Shown here: one piece after another, positions 35,741-46,070 of the stretch
Position numbering within the stretch: position 1 is the stretch's first letter
Layout: every line of letters begins with the position of its first letter
DNA from: JAAFIP01 sp963775085
GTDB taxonomy: Bacteria > Pseudomonadota > Gammaproteobacteria > Burkholderiales > Burkholderiaceae_C
Assembly: GCA_963775085.1 (NCBI GenBank)
Contig: CAVZHO010000002.1
Location: 496,001 to 560,000 of the forward strand
DNA length: 64,000 nucleotides
Direction: 5' to 3'
The notes under the pieces: model-generated
What the model was told of the DNA's origin: nothing
The model's database searches: none
The model's input: the letters and a program-made list of their open reading frames with translations, nothing else
Made by a program: the position numbers and the translations under genes

Positions 35741-36729
35741 AACATATCCAGGTCTGGCAGCAAGCCACGGTGGTCGCTACCGAAGACATCACCCCCACCG
35801 TGCGCCAGTTTCTGCTGCGCCCGGCCAGTGGCCAAGCCACCCGTTGGGAGGGCGGCGCGCATCTGCAAGTGCAGGTGACAGTGAACGGCCAATTGCAAAT
35901 GCGGCACTACTCGTTGGTGGGCACAAGCGATGGCGTGCACTGGCGCATCGCCGTCAAACGCATGGAAGGTGGACGCGGCGGCTCGGCCGCCATGTGGACG
36001 CTGCAAGTGGGGACTAGCCTGCCAGTCAGCGGCCCGCACAATCACTTTGCGCTTGACCTGTCTGCTCCGGCCTATTTATTGATTGCCGGTGGCATTGGTA
36101 TCACGCCTTTGGTCGCCATGGCGCAGCGTCTGGCTGCACTTTCATCAACCAAAGGCACACCCGTGCGCATGCTGTATGGCGCACGCACGCAGGACGAGCT
36201 GGCCTTTGCAGGTACGCTGCGCGAGGCGTTAGGTCATCGTGTGCAAACCTTTGTGGCCGCTAACGGTGAAAACATGGACTTCGCCGCCGAAATAGCCGCC
36301 TTGCCGCCCAAAGCCCAGCTCTACACCTGCGGCCCCGTGCCCATGCTGGAGGCCATTCGCAAAGCCTGGCTGGCCGCAGGCAGGCGCCTGGCCGAGCTGC
36401 GCTTTGAGACCTTTGGGTCGAGTGGCAGCTTTGCCGCGCAAGCCTTCAGGGTGCAAATCCCGCGCCACCAACTCGACATCATGGTGCCCGCTGAGACCAC
36501 CTTGCTCGAAGCCCTGGAGCAGGCGGGCATCGACACTATCTCAGATTGCAGGCGTGGTGAGTGTGGCCTGTGCGTGATGGACGTGCTGGCCGTCAAAGGC
36601 GAGATCGACCACCGCGATGTGTTTTTAAGTGCCCATGAAAAGCAGCAAAACAGCCGCATGTGTGTGTGCGTCTCGCGGGTGGTGGGCGAGTTGACGCTCG
36701 ATTCTGCCTGGCGGCCCGATGCAGCGTAA
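35737..36729 (+). CDS. vanB: Vanillate O-demethylase reductase subunit
   Basis: 330 residues in phthalate-dioxygenase-reductase order: flavin domain (RHYSLVGT, about residues 56-63), NAD domain (LLIAGGIGITPLVAMA; YTCGPVPMLEAI), and a C-terminal plant-type [2Fe-2S] ferredoxin with Cys271, Cys276, Cys279 and Cys309. It passes electrons from NADH to VanA. Start ATG overlaps vanR stop. It might also feed the CYP199A-like P450 nearby, but that is speculation. Confidence 0.9.
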   Translation: MKHIQVWQQATVVATEDITPTVRQFLLRPASGQATRWEGGAHLQVQVTVNGQLQMRHYSLVGTSDGVHWRIAVKRMEGGRGGSAAMWTLQVGTSLPVSGPHNHFALDLSAPAYLLIAGGIGITPLVAMAQRLAALSSTKGTPVRMLYGARTQDELAFAGTLREALGHRVQTFVAANGENMDFAAEIAALPPKAQLYTCGPVPMLEAIRKAWLAAGRRLAELRFETFGSSGSFAAQAFRVQIPRHQLDIMVPAETTLLEALEQAGIDTISDCRRGECGLCVMDVLAVKGEIDHRDVFLSAHEKQQNSRMCVCVSRVVGELTLDSAWRPDAA

Positions 36730-36856
36730 GTGGCACCCCGACACTACGTAAAAACCACCCCATGGAAACCATAGCAACAGCAGCCATAATCGACACCTAA
36801 AATAGCATGTAGTTTCAATTTCAGTCTTTTCAACTTACTTTTTTCGGAGTCACCTT

Positions 36857-38029
36857 ATGCAAAAACGTCAATTTATCCGGGCCACTGCCTTAGCCGTTGC
36901 CGCTTTCGCTGCCTGCGGCGCGATGGCGCAGGACAATACCTTCAAAATTGGCCTGATTTTGCCTATGACGGGCCCCTTCGCCTCCACCGGCAAGCAGATT
37001 GAAGCCGCAGTGCGCCTGTACATGGCGCAAAACGGCAACTCGGTGGGCGGGAAAAAAGTCGAGATCATTCTCAAAGACGACACCAGCGCACCGGATGTGA
37101 CCAAGCGCATCGCGCAGGAACTGGTGGTCAACGACAAGGTCAACGTGCTGGCAGGTTTTGGCCTGACACCGCTGGCGCTGGCTACCGCGCCGGTTGCTAC
37201 ACAGTCTAAAACCCCGATGGTGGTGATGGCTGCTGCAACCTCCATCATTACCGAGGCCTCGCCCTACATCGTGCGCACCAGCTTTACCGTGCCGCAGGTG
37301 GTCACGGCGCTGGCGGATTGGGCCACTAAAAATAACGTCAAGCGTGTGGTGAGCCTGGTAACGGACTTTGGCCCCGGCGGCGACTCGGAAAAATACTTTT
37401 CCGAGCGCTTTCAGTTAAACGGTGGCGTGGTGATTGAGAAGCTGCGCGTACCGCTGCGCAACCCCGATTTCGCCCCCTTCCTGCAAAAGGTGCGCGATGC
37501 CAAGCCCGATGCGCTGTTTGCCTTTGTGCCATCCGGCGCAGGTTCCGCACTGATGAAGCAGTTTGCCGAGCGCGGCCTGGACAAGGCGGGTATCCGCATG
37601 ATTGCCGAAGGCAGCGTGACGGACGACGACATTCTCAACAGCATGGGTGAAGTGGCCATGGGCGTGGTCTCTTCGCACCACTACTCGGCCAACCACAACT
37701 CGGCATTGAACAAGAAATTTGTCGAGGCCTTTGGTAAAGCCAACGGCGGCTTGCGCCCCAACTTCATGGCAGTCGGTGGCTACGACGGCATGCGCGTCAT
37801 CTACGAAGCTGCCAAGGCCACCAAAGGCGCAAGCGGTGATGCGCTGCTGGAAGCGATGAAGGGCCAAATCTTTGAAAGCCCACGCGGCCCGATGTTCATC
37901 GATGCGCAAACCCGCGATGTGGTGCATAACGTGTACATCCGCAAGGTAGAAAAAGTCGGCGGCGAACTGCACAACGTCGAGTTTGCCACCATCACGGATG
38001 TGAAAGATCCGGGCAAGACGAAGAAGTAA
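36857..38029 (+). CDS. ABC importer periplasmic binding protein (LivK-like)
   Basis: 390 residues with signal peptide (about 1-24, ending AMAQ) and the type I periplasmic-binding fold: FKIGLILPMTGPFASTGKQIEAAVRLYM, KKVEIILKDDTSAPDVTKRIAQELV, VRTSFTVPQVVTALADWA and AVGGYDGMRVIYEA. ATG 36857 has GGAG upstream. It heads a complete branched-chain-amino-acid-type cassette. Its place between van genes and the CYP199A-like gene suggests that its ligand may be an aromatic acid rather than leucine; this is inference. Confidence 0.9.
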   Translation: MQKRQFIRATALAVAAFAACGAMAQDNTFKIGLILPMTGPFASTGKQIEAAVRLYMAQNGNSVGGKKVEIILKDDTSAPDVTKRIAQELVVNDKVNVLAGFGLTPLALATAPVATQSKTPMVVMAAATSIITEASPYIVRTSFTVPQVVTALADWATKNNVKRVVSLVTDFGPGGDSEKYFSERFQLNGGVVIEKLRVPLRNPDFAPFLQKVRDAKPDALFAFVPSGAGSALMKQFAERGLDKAGIRMIAEGSVTDDDILNSMGEVAMGVVSSHHYSANHNSALNKKFVEAFGKANGGLRPNFMAVGGYDGMRVIYEAAKATKGASGDALLEAMKGQIFESPRGPMFIDAQTRDVVHNVYIRKVEKVGGELHNVEFATITDVKDPGKTKK

Positions 38030-38041
38030 TTTTATAAATTA

Positions 38042-38917
38042 ATGCTCACCATTCTCTTTGACGGCATTGCCTATGGCATGCTGCTCTTCATACTGGCGGT
38101 GGGTTTGTGCATCACCATGGGGTTGATGAATTTCATCAACCTGGCGCATGGCGCTTTTGCCATGGTGGGGGGCTACCTCACCGTGGTGCTGATGCAGCGC
38201 TACGGCGTGCCATTTTTGCTGTGTCTGCCCGTTGCCTTTCTTGGTGCGGGCCTTCTGGGCGCGCTGCTGGAGCGCACGCTGTATCGGCCCATGTACAACA
38301 AGCCGCATTTGGACCAGGTGCTGTTTTCCATCGGCCTGACTTTTATGGCCGTGGCGGCGACCGACTACTTTATGGGTTCGACCCAGCAGATCATGCAACT
38401 GCCCGAGTGGCTCAAGGGCCGTACCGAGCTGTTTGGCAGTGAGGAGTGGTCGCTGGGTATGGGGCATTACCGCCTATTCATCATTGCGGTGTGCGCGGCG
38501 CTCACCGTGGCGCTGCAAGCGGTATTGGCCAAAACCCGCTTTGGCAGCCGCCTGCGCGCCAGTGTGGACGACCCGCGGGTGGCCGCTGGCTTGGGCATTA
38601 ACGTGAACGTGGTGTTTGCCGCCACCTTTGCCGTGGGCTCGGGGCTGGCGGGCTTGGGCGGCGCCTTGGGCGCAGAAGTGCTGGGGCTGGATCCCACGTT
38701 CCCACTCAAATTCATGGTCTACTTTTTAATCGTGGTTGCCGTCGGTGGCACCAGCTCCATCACCGGCCCCTTGCTGGCCGCACTGCTGCTGGGCATTGCC
38801 GATGTGGCGGGCAAATACTACATTCCCAAGCTGGGAGCTTTCATTGTCTATGTGCTGATGATTGCCATTTTGGTATGGCGACCACAAGGCCTGTTTGTGC
38901 GCAAGGGCGGTAAATGA
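38042..38917 (+). CDS. ABC importer permease, LivH type
   Basis: 291 residues with about eight TM helices. NLAHGAFAMVGGYLTVVL and the cytoplasmic coupling loop (LRASVDDPRVAAGLGINV) are standard for LivH permeases. It starts 12 bp after the binding-protein gene and overlaps the LivM-type gene by four bases. It would form the inner-membrane channel with LivM. Confidence 0.92.
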   Translation: MLTILFDGIAYGMLLFILAVGLCITMGLMNFINLAHGAFAMVGGYLTVVLMQRYGVPFLLCLPVAFLGAGLLGALLERTLYRPMYNKPHLDQVLFSIGLTFMAVAATDYFMGSTQQIMQLPEWLKGRTELFGSEEWSLGMGHYRLFIIAVCAALTVALQAVLAKTRFGSRLRASVDDPRVAAGLGINVNVVFAATFAVGSGLAGLGGALGAEVLGLDPTFPLKFMVYFLIVVAVGGTSSITGPLLAALLLGIADVAGKYYIPKLGAFIVYVLMIAILVWRPQGLFVRKGGK

Positions 38918-39882
38918 CGACACCTACGCCCTTACTCGCTGACTCGCGCTTTAAACCCTGGGAAGCTGCGCTGTGGCTGCTGGCCTTTGCCTCGCCGTGG
39001 TTGCTGGGTAAACATGCGCTCATCATCAACGAGATTGCCATCGTGGCGTTGTTTGCCATTTCGCTGGATTTAATCTTGGGCTACACCGGCATTGTCTCGC
39101 TTGGGCACGCCGCCTTCCTGGGCTTGGGTGCCTATGCAGCGGCCCTGTTTGCCAAGCATGTGATGCCCGACCCGCTGCTGGGTCTGGCCGTCGGCATGGC
39201 TGCGGCCACGGCGCTGGGTGCGGTTTGCTCGCTGACCATTATGCGCGGCAGCGACCTCACGCGCCTGATGGTGACTTTGGGTGTCGCGGCGATTTTGACG
39301 GAACTGGCCAATAAGTTGGACTGGCTCACCGGTGGTTCCGACGGTTTGCAGGGCGTGCTGATGGGGCCGCTGCTGGGCAAGTTTGACTTTGATCTGAAAG
39401 GCCAAACGGCAGCCTGGTATTCGCTGTCGGTGCTGCTGGTGCTGTTTATGCTGGCGCGGCGGCTGATCCATTCGCCCTTTGGTGCCACGCTCAAGGCCGT
39501 GCGCGACAACCGGCTGCGCGCCATGGCCATTGGCATTCCAGTGGGCTCGCGCCTGGCGGTGGCTTACACCATCGCCGCTGGCGTAGCAGGTGCTGCGGGT
39601 GCGTTGATGGCGCAAACCACCGGCTTTGCCTCGCTCGAAGTGTTTGCACTGGAGCGTTCGGCCGATGTGATGCTGATGCTGGTCATCGGCGGCGTGGGCT
39701 GGCTGTACGGCGGTGTATTCGGTGCGGTGGTGTTCAAGCTGCTGCACGATGTGGTCTCGGCCATTACGCCACAGTACTGGACATTCTGGATCGGACTGTT
39801 CCTGGTGGTGCTGGTGATGGTGGGGCGTGAAAAACTGCTGCGCCCCTGGACCTGGTTGGGTAGGTCAGGCGGCCGGCCATGA
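38914..39882 (+). CDS. ABC importer permease, LivM type
   Basis: 322 residues with about nine to ten TM helices. ALSLDLILGYTGIVSLGHAAFLGLGAYAAAL-like and the EAA-like loop LKAVRDNRLRAMAIGIPV are family hallmarks, as is GVGWLYGGVFGAVVF. Overlaps livH and livG type genes by four bases each, so all are one transcript. Confidence 0.92.
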   Translation: MTTPTPLLADSRFKPWEAALWLLAFASPWLLGKHALIINEIAIVALFAISLDLILGYTGIVSLGHAAFLGLGAYAAALFAKHVMPDPLLGLAVGMAAATALGAVCSLTIMRGSDLTRLMVTLGVAAILTELANKLDWLTGGSDGLQGVLMGPLLGKFDFDLKGQTAAWYSLSVLLVLFMLARRLIHSPFGATLKAVRDNRLRAMAIGIPVGSRLAVAYTIAAGVAGAAGALMAQTTGFASLEVFALERSADVMLMLVIGGVGWLYGGVFGAVVFKLLHDVVSAITPQYWTFWIGLFLVVLVMVGREKLLRPWTWLGRSGGRP

Positions 39883-40662
39883 GCGAAATTGTTTTAAGTT
39901 GCCAAGGCTTGGTCAAGCGTTTTGGCGGCATCACCGCCACCGACAATGTGTCTTTGAATGTCGCCAAGGGCGCGCGCCATGCGCTGATTGGCCCCAACGG
40001 CGCAGGCAAAACCACGCTGATCAATTTGTTAACCGGCGTGCTGGAACCCACCGCAGGCAGCATTACTTTATTAGGGGAAGACATCTCGCGCCTGGCCCCG
40101 CACCAGCGGGTGCGGCGTGGTATGGTGCGCACCTTCCAGATCAACCAGTTGTTCGACTCCATGACGCCGCTGGAAACGCTGTCTACCGTCATCTCACAGC
40201 AGCAGGGGCTGGGGAGTCAATGGTGGAAAGCGCTAGGCGCTTCAAAACCTGTAGCAGCCGAGGCGCTGCAACTGCTGGAGCAATTCCATTTAACCGATGT
40301 CATGCAGCAACGCACCGAGCACCTGGCCTATGGCAAACGCCGCCTGCTGGAGATTGCCATTGCCCTGGCCTGCAAACCGCGCGTGCTGCTGCTGGACGAG
40401 CCTGTCGCCGGTGTGCCCGCAGGTGAGCGCGAGGAGCTGCTGCAAACCGTAGCCGCACTGCCCGCCGATGTGTCGGTACTCCTGATTGAGCATGACATGG
40501 ACTTGGTGTTTGAATTTGCCAAACGCATCACGGTGCTGGTCAACGGTGCAGTGCTGACCGAGGGAACACCCGACGAGATTGCCAACGACCCGCAGGTGAA
40601 GGCCGTGTACTTGGGGCATTCGCTGGATGCGCATGAAGCAGCCAAATTGGGAGCCACACGCC

Positions 40663-40670
<8 letters not shown>
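39879..40670 (+). CDS. ABC importer ATPase, LivG type
   Basis: 263 residues: Walker A GPNGAGKTT, Q-loop region RTFQINQLFDSMTPLE, LivG-specific LAYGKRRLLEIAIAL in place of the strict LSGGQ, Walker B VLLLDEPVAGV, and H-loop IEHDMDLVFEFA. Overlaps the next ATPase gene by eight bases. Confidence 0.92.
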
Positions 40671-41388
<718 letters not shown>

Positions 41389-41437
41389 TTGCACCTTATG
41401 TTGCACATTAACTAACTGGTTTTATTAGGAGCTGAAC

Positions 41438-42421
41438 ATGAAGCGCATGCAATTTATATCTGCTATGGTCGTGGGCGCTGCCACACTAAGCTTGCAAGGC
41501 AGCCTGGCCTGGGCGCAAGCTTTCCCCACCAAGCCGCTCAAAATTGTCGTCCCCAACGCGGCTGGCGGCGCGGCCGACATTACCGCCCGCACTGTCGGGC
41601 AAAAGTTGGGCGAGGGGCTGGGCCAGAGCGTGGTGATCGAAAACAAACCCAGTGCCGGCGGTGTAGTCGCCGGAGACAACGTGTCCAAAGCCGAAGCCGA
41701 TGGCCATACCTTGCTGCTGATTTCCAGTGGCACGGCAGTGAGCGCCGCGCTGTTCAAGCAATTGCCCTTTGACACCCTGCGCGACTTTGCGCCCGTGTCC
41801 AAGCTGGCCAGTTTTGACCTGGCCATTGCCGTCAGCGAAACGGGTAAATTCAAATCGCTGGCTGAACTGCTGGCCTATGCCCGCGCCAATCCCGGCAAGC
41901 TCAACATCGGCACGCCGCAAATGGGCACGACGCAAAACCTGGCGGCAGAGTTGTTCAAGGCCAGCGCCGGCATTGAGTTTCAGGTGGTGCCGTTTAACGG
42001 TACACCGCCCGTCATCACCGCGCTGCGCGGCGGCGAAATTGATGCCATGGTGGACATCCTGGGCCCGTTGATGCCGCAGATCAACAGCAAAGCCTTGCGC
42101 CCCGTGGCGCTGCTGGGTGAGAAGCGTTATGCCGTGCTGCCCGATGTGCCCACGGTGCGCGAGAGCGGTGGTGCCTTGGCCAACTTCAACGTCACCTCCT
42201 GGAATGGCCTGGCCGTGCCTGCCAAGACACCTAAAGAGGTGGTGACTAAACTCAACCGCGAAATCCAAATCGTCTTGGCCAACCCCGAGGTGAAAAAGCG
42301 TCTGAGTGACTTGAGTCTGAATGCCCAAGGCAGTACCCCCGAGCAGGTGGGCGATTTGCTGGCCAGCGAAATCAAACGCTGGTCTGACGTGATTGCGCGG
42401 GCGAAGATTGAGAAGCAGTAG
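41438..42421 (+). CDS. Bug/TctC-family periplasmic binding protein (second)
   Basis: 327 residues after an AGGAGC ribosome-binding site. Signal peptide to about residue 27 (SLAWAQA), then FPTKPLKIVVPNAAGGAADITAR with the ligand loop, VVIENKPSAGGVVAGDNVSKAEADGHTL and the MVDILGPLMPQI region. No tctAB partner is near. Its position right after the liv-type cassette and before the DUF1932 dehydrogenase suggests a role in the same catabolic locus, though Bug proteins are often scattered. Confidence 0.9.
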   Translation: MKRMQFISAMVVGAATLSLQGSLAWAQAFPTKPLKIVVPNAAGGAADITARTVGQKLGEGLGQSVVIENKPSAGGVVAGDNVSKAEADGHTLLLISSGTAVSAALFKQLPFDTLRDFAPVSKLASFDLAIAVSETGKFKSLAELLAYARANPGKLNIGTPQMGTTQNLAAELFKASAGIEFQVVPFNGTPPVITALRGGEIDAMVDILGPLMPQINSKALRPVALLGEKRYAVLPDVPTVRESGGALANFNVTSWNGLAVPAKTPKEVVTKLNREIQIVLANPEVKKRLSDLSLNAQGSTPEQVGDLLASEIKRWSDVIARAKIEKQ

Positions 42422-42463
42422 TCAAATTGAAGGCTACAGGTGTCAGCTAGCAGGGAGCGCGCG

Positions 42464-43363
42464 ATGAACTTGAACCAAATCGGCCTGATCGGCTACGGCG
42501 AAGTAGGCAAAACCTTTTGCGCAGGCCTGAAAGCCAAACCCGGTGTCACCGCCATGGCGGCGTGGGATTTGAAATTTATCAACGCAGCAACAAGCGCTGC
42601 AGAGCGCGCCCATGCCGCCGCCGCAGGTGTGCAGGCATGCGACTCTATGCGAGCGCTGTGCCAAAGCGCTACTTTCATTCTTTCCGCCGTCACCGCATCC
42701 AACACCCTGAGCGTGGCGCAGGAGGCGGCCAAGCATATCCGCCCCGGCAGCGTGTTTTTAGACCTCAATTCCGCATCCCCCGGTACCAAGCAGCAATGCG
42801 CCGTCGCCATCGAAGCCGCCGGCGCGCACTATGTCGAGGCGGGGGTGATGACCTCGGTGCCACCCTATGGGATCAAGGTGCCCATGCTGCTGGGCGGCAC
42901 CAAAGCCAGCGAGCTGGCCGCAGCGCTCACCGCTTGGCAACTCGATGCCACGCAAGTGAGCGACAAACTGGGCATCGCCAGCGCCATCAAAATGTGCCGC
43001 AGCGTGATGATCAAAGGCCTGGAGGCCTTGGTGATCGAGAGCTACACCACCGCCCGCGCCTACGGTGTAGAAGACTACGTGCTGCCCACCTTGCAAGAGA
43101 CCTACCCTGGCATCGACTGGCAGGAGCAGGGCGCGTACCTGTTCAGCCGCGTGGTAGAGCACGGCAAGCGCCGCGCCGAAGAAATGCGCGAAGCCGCCAA
43201 TACCGTGCGCGAAGCCGGTGCGCCGCCGCTGATGGCCGCAGCCATTGCCGAAAAGCAGCAGTGGGTGGCCGACCAGGCAGGACAGGGCGTGTTCAAAGGC
43301 ATCGCCAAAGAGGCCCGCTGGCAGGACTATGCGGATCGCCTGCTGGCTGTGAAGCCTACCTGA
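42464..43363 (+). CDS. NAD(P)-binding 3-hydroxyacid dehydrogenase-like protein (DUF1932)
   Basis: 299 residues from ATG 42464 with AGGGAG upstream. The Rossmann motif IGLIGYGEVGKTFCAGL opens the 6-phosphogluconate-dehydrogenase-like NAD domain (VFLDLNSASPGTKQ, catalytic-loop-like). The C-terminal half from about residue 190 (KMCRSVMIKGLEALVIESYTTA) is the DUF1932 helical domain, in which the catalytic Lys of beta-hydroxyacid dehydrogenases is expected. Substrate unknown. A dispersed repeat follows its stop directly. Confidence 0.85.
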   Translation: MNLNQIGLIGYGEVGKTFCAGLKAKPGVTAMAAWDLKFINAATSAAERAHAAAAGVQACDSMRALCQSATFILSAVTASNTLSVAQEAAKHIRPGSVFLDLNSASPGTKQQCAVAIEAAGAHYVEAGVMTSVPPYGIKVPMLLGGTKASELAAALTAWQLDATQVSDKLGIASAIKMCRSVMIKGLEALVIESYTTARAYGVEDYVLPTLQETYPGIDWQEQGAYLFSRVVEHGKRRAEEMREAANTVREAGAPPLMAAAIAEKQQWVADQAGQGVFKGIAKEARWQDYADRLLAVKPT

Positions 43364-43420
43364 TTGCTATATAAAACATAGCTGCTTACGTCCTGGCGAC
43401 AAGGACTACAGACATATTTT
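43363..43420 (+). repeat. Dispersed repeat copy 10
   Basis: ACATAGCTGCTTACGTCC, then TGGCGACAAGGACTACAGAC and ATATTTT. It starts at the last base of the DUF1932 gene and lies between two convergent genes. Confidence 0.85.
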
Positions 43421-43444
43421 GTCTCTAAAAAGAGTGCAGCAGGC

Positions 43445-44659
43445 TTAAACGGGTGTTAAACGCAGCGGCATGGAGGCCATGGCCCGCAGGGTGTTGTTCA
43501 GGCGGCGCACGGGCTCACCTGCCAGCTCGATACGCTCTACCCGCTTGGCCAGTGCCGTCAAAATCAGCTCGCCCTCCAGCCGTGCCACCACCTGGCCTAC
43601 GCAGCCGTGGATGCCGCTGCCAAAGGCCATATGGCCCAGCGGTTTGCGATCGATATCAAACTGCGTGGGGTGTGGCCACTGGCGCGCGTCCCGATTGGCT
43701 CCCCCCAGAAAAGCCAGCACTTTGCTGCCAGCGGGAATGCTGTGGCCTGCCAACGCCACCTCCTGCGCCGTGGTGCGAAAGAAAAGCTGCACGGCAGATT
43801 CCAGTCGCAGTGCCTCTTCAAACGCGTAACGTGCCAGGCGTGGCTCGGCACGCAGCTTGGCATATTGCGCAGGATTCTGCGCCAGGCACAGCAGCGCATT
43901 GCCAATGCCGTTGACCGTGGTGTCCACCCCGGCTGAGAGGAAGGAGCGCACCAGCAGCGGCGCTTCTTCCTGGGTAATCTCACCCGTATCAGCCGCTTGG
44001 TAAATCAAATCGCCAAAGCCACCCGGGCGCAGCATGCTGCGCTGGCAGTGCGCCATGATCCAGGCGGTTACGGGGCCTACCCGGGTCGTAGCGCGTGCCA
44101 GCAGATCGTTGCGTGGGCCGAAAGAATTAAAAATCATGTCGCCATACAGCAGCAGGTTTTCGCGACCCAGCGCGTCCAGGCCCACCGCGTCGGGAAAAAC
44201 CTTGAGCGGGTAGGGCTCGGCCAGGTCTTTCACGCCGTCCACCATTTCACCGCGCGCTGCGCGTTGCACCAGTGCGTCGAACAATCTGTCTGCCTCGACA
44301 CTAAAACTCTCGCGGATCTGGCTCACCGCCTTGGGCGAGAGGATGCGTGCCAGCACCGCCCGCACCTTGGTGTGGCTGGGTGGGTCGGCCTCCAGGATCA
44401 AACTTTTCGGGCGAAAGGGCGGCTCTTTGTTGAAGTTGGCCAGACCCACGCCTGCCGACGAAATGTAGTTCGCGTGGTCTGACATCACCGTGCGCACCTC
44501 GGTGTGGCGGGTGGTGGCGTAGATACCGTACTGGCTGAGCCACACCAGCGGGCCCGCCTCGCGCATCTGGTCGTAGCCAGGGTACGGGTTGGTTAAAAAC
44601 GCGTGGCTGAACGGGTCGATATCCAGGGCTGGAACGCCACTGGGTGCACTGCTGCTCAT
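43445..44659 (-). CDS. CYP199A-like cytochrome P450
   Basis: 404 residues from ATG 44659 with GGAG nine bases upstream. I-helix LSAGVDTTVN (241-250), ExxR Glu282-Arg285, heme loop FGSGIHGCVG with Cys353. The wording closely follows CYP199A enzymes, including FRPKSLILEADPPSHTKVR, FLSAGVDTTVNGIGNAL and the C-terminal RRLNNTLRAMASMPLRLTP. Residues Arg83, Ser86, Arg238, Ser239 and Ser242 line up with those known to hold the substrate carboxylate in CYP199A4. That enzyme demethylates para-methoxybenzoates such as veratrate. No dedicated ferredoxin is adjacent. Confidence 0.85.
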   Translation of the reverse strand: MSSSAPSGVPALDIDPFSHAFLTNPYPGYDQMREAGPLVWLSQYGIYATTRHTEVRTVMSDHANYISSAGVGLANFNKEPPFRPKSLILEADPPSHTKVRAVLARILSPKAVSQIRESFSVEADRLFDALVQRAARGEMVDGVKDLAEPYPLKVFPDAVGLDALGRENLLLYGDMIFNSFGPRNDLLARATTRVGPVTAWIMAHCQRSMLRPGGFGDLIYQAADTGEITQEEAPLLVRSFLSAGVDTTVNGIGNALLCLAQNPAQYAKLRAEPRLARYAFEEALRLESAVQLFFRTTAQEVALAGHSIPAGSKVLAFLGGANRDARQWPHPTQFDIDRKPLGHMAFGSGIHGCVGQVVARLEGELILTALAKRVERIELAGEPVRRLNNTLRAMASMPLRLTPV

Positions 44660-44746
44660 AGTATTCTCCGCGTAAGGTAGCGGCATGTTAACGGCTAAAC
44701 CAGTCGCCTGCCCAGTGCATAGCGTCACCCACGGGTCAGTCGGGTG

Positions 44747-45472
44747 TTAGGCTGCTTGGTACACCAACAAACGTCCCTTGTAGGCCGCTACATCACCCTG
44801 GGCGTTTTGGTCCATGCGCTGCTCTGTGCAGGCAAAACCGTGCTCCGCCATGCGGCGGCTAAAGGCCGCGCGGTTACCCCGGTCGGGGTCGGCAATCCAT
44901 GCCTGCGCGCCAGGTGCGGCGTGCAGGGCGATAAAGCGCGCCAGGTCGCCATCGTCATCGCGCTCGTACAGCAGGTCGCTGCCGATGATCAGGTCAAACA
45001 GCCCGTCCACTTGGCCGTCGATGCTGGCCGTGGTGGGAGGGCGCTGCGCCATAGCAGCCGCATCCGCTAAGGGGAGGGCAGGTGCGCCCCAGTGTCCATG
45101 GCGGTATTTGATGGGCAGCAACTGGTTGAGCCGGACGTTCTCCAGTAAAAAACTGCCCGCCAGCGGGTGACAATCGCTAGCCGTCACATCCGCACCGCGC
45201 CGGTGTGCCACCAGGCTGGCCAGCGCTAATCCGCAACCGATCTCCAGTATGCGCTCCCCCGTCACTGGTCGTAGCGCAATGCGCGCCGCCAACTGCGCGC
45301 CCGAGGGCCACAACAGCCCAAACAGTGGCCACGTGGCGGACGATATGCCCAAGTTTTGCGCCTCTTGGAAGGGATCACAAAACTGGTTGCGGTCCAGCAG
45401 AGAGCGGATTTGTAGATCATCGACACCCGCCACGGCGATGCACTCTTGCTTGGTTAGGTAGCCTGGCTGCAT
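44747..45472 (-). CDS. Class I SAM-dependent methyltransferase (protein-lysine MTase-like)
   Basis: 241 residues. ATWPLFGLLWPSGAQLAARI precedes motif I ILEIGCGLALASLVAHRRGADVTASD, with LIIGSDLLYERDDDGDLARFI later, the pattern of the METTL (eEF2/lysine) methyltransferase-like group. It would transfer methyl from SAM to a protein or small molecule in the cytoplasm. Target unknown. Stands alone between the P450 and a dispersed repeat. Confidence 0.78.
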   Translation of the reverse strand: MQPGYLTKQECIAVAGVDDLQIRSLLDRNQFCDPFQEAQNLGISSATWPLFGLLWPSGAQLAARIALRPVTGERILEIGCGLALASLVAHRRGADVTASDCHPLAGSFLLENVRLNQLLPIKYRHGHWGAPALPLADAAAMAQRPPTTASIDGQVDGLFDLIIGSDLLYERDDDGDLARFIALHAAPGAQAWIADPDRGNRAAFSRRMAEHGFACTEQRMDQNAQGDVAAYKGRLLVYQAA

Positions 45473-45556
45473 GGCGGTGGTGATGCTGCGTAAAGCATCG
45501 AAGGGTGAAACACGCTCGCAGTATGCCTGAAACAGGGTTGGAATGCTGGTAACATT

Positions 45557-45616
45557 AGCTATATATTGTATAGCTGCTTACGTCCTGTTGACAGGGACTA
45601 CAGGCATATTTGATGC
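45557..45616 (+). repeat. Dispersed repeat copy 11 (full-length reference copy)
   Basis: The most complete copy. A left hairpin (AGCTATA...TATAGCT) is followed by GCTTACGTCCTGTTGACAGG, which holds GTCCTG/CAGGGAC-type pairing, then GACTACAGGCATATTTGA. Confidence 0.88.
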
Positions 45617-45630
45617 CTAAATTTACGGCT

Positions 45631-46062
45631 TCACACCAACGGATTAACCGTCTTCAATCCCTTAAATCGTCCAAAATCCCGATCCGCGCTCCACAGCAGC
45701 GACACGCCGTTTTCCATGCAGATGGCGGCTATGCGTGCATCGTGAAACTGGCCGCCTTGGAGTTTGGCTTTGTGCGTCAGCTCTGACAAGAGGCGCCAGT
45801 GTTGCGGGCCGCTGTGCAGCACCTGGGCGGTAGGCGAGGCGAGCCAAGCATCCACTTGCGCCAGGGCTTGCTCGTAGCTGCTGGCGGGGCTGAATATCCT
45901 GGGATTGGTCGCGACGGCTAAAAATTCGTGCAGGCAGCTGACGGGTATTCCCCAGGGCTGGCCGCCTTCGGCAAGCTGTTGTAGGCAGGCATAGGCTGCG
46001 GTGTGGAAGGCGGATTCGGCGCGGTGGGCGTACACCAGTACATTGGTATCTACAGCAATCAT
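45631..46062 (-). CDS. vapC: VapC-type PIN-domain toxin
   Basis: 143 residues. The PIN nuclease acidic residues are visible: Asp5 (MIAVDTNVLVYAH), Glu46 (CLHEFLAV), Asp108 (FHDARIAAIC) and Asp127/Asp129 (WSADRDFGRF). VapC toxins cut specific RNAs in the cytoplasm. ATG 46062 is eight bases after the vapB stop, giving the usual antitoxin-toxin order and coupling. Confidence 0.88.
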   Translation of the reverse strand: MIAVDTNVLVYAHRAESAFHTAAYACLQQLAEGGQPWGIPVSCLHEFLAVATNPRIFSPASSYEQALAQVDAWLASPTAQVLHSGPQHWRLLSELTHKAKLQGGQFHDARIAAICMENGVSLLWSADRDFGRFKGLKTVNPLV

Positions 46063-46070
46063 CGCGTTGA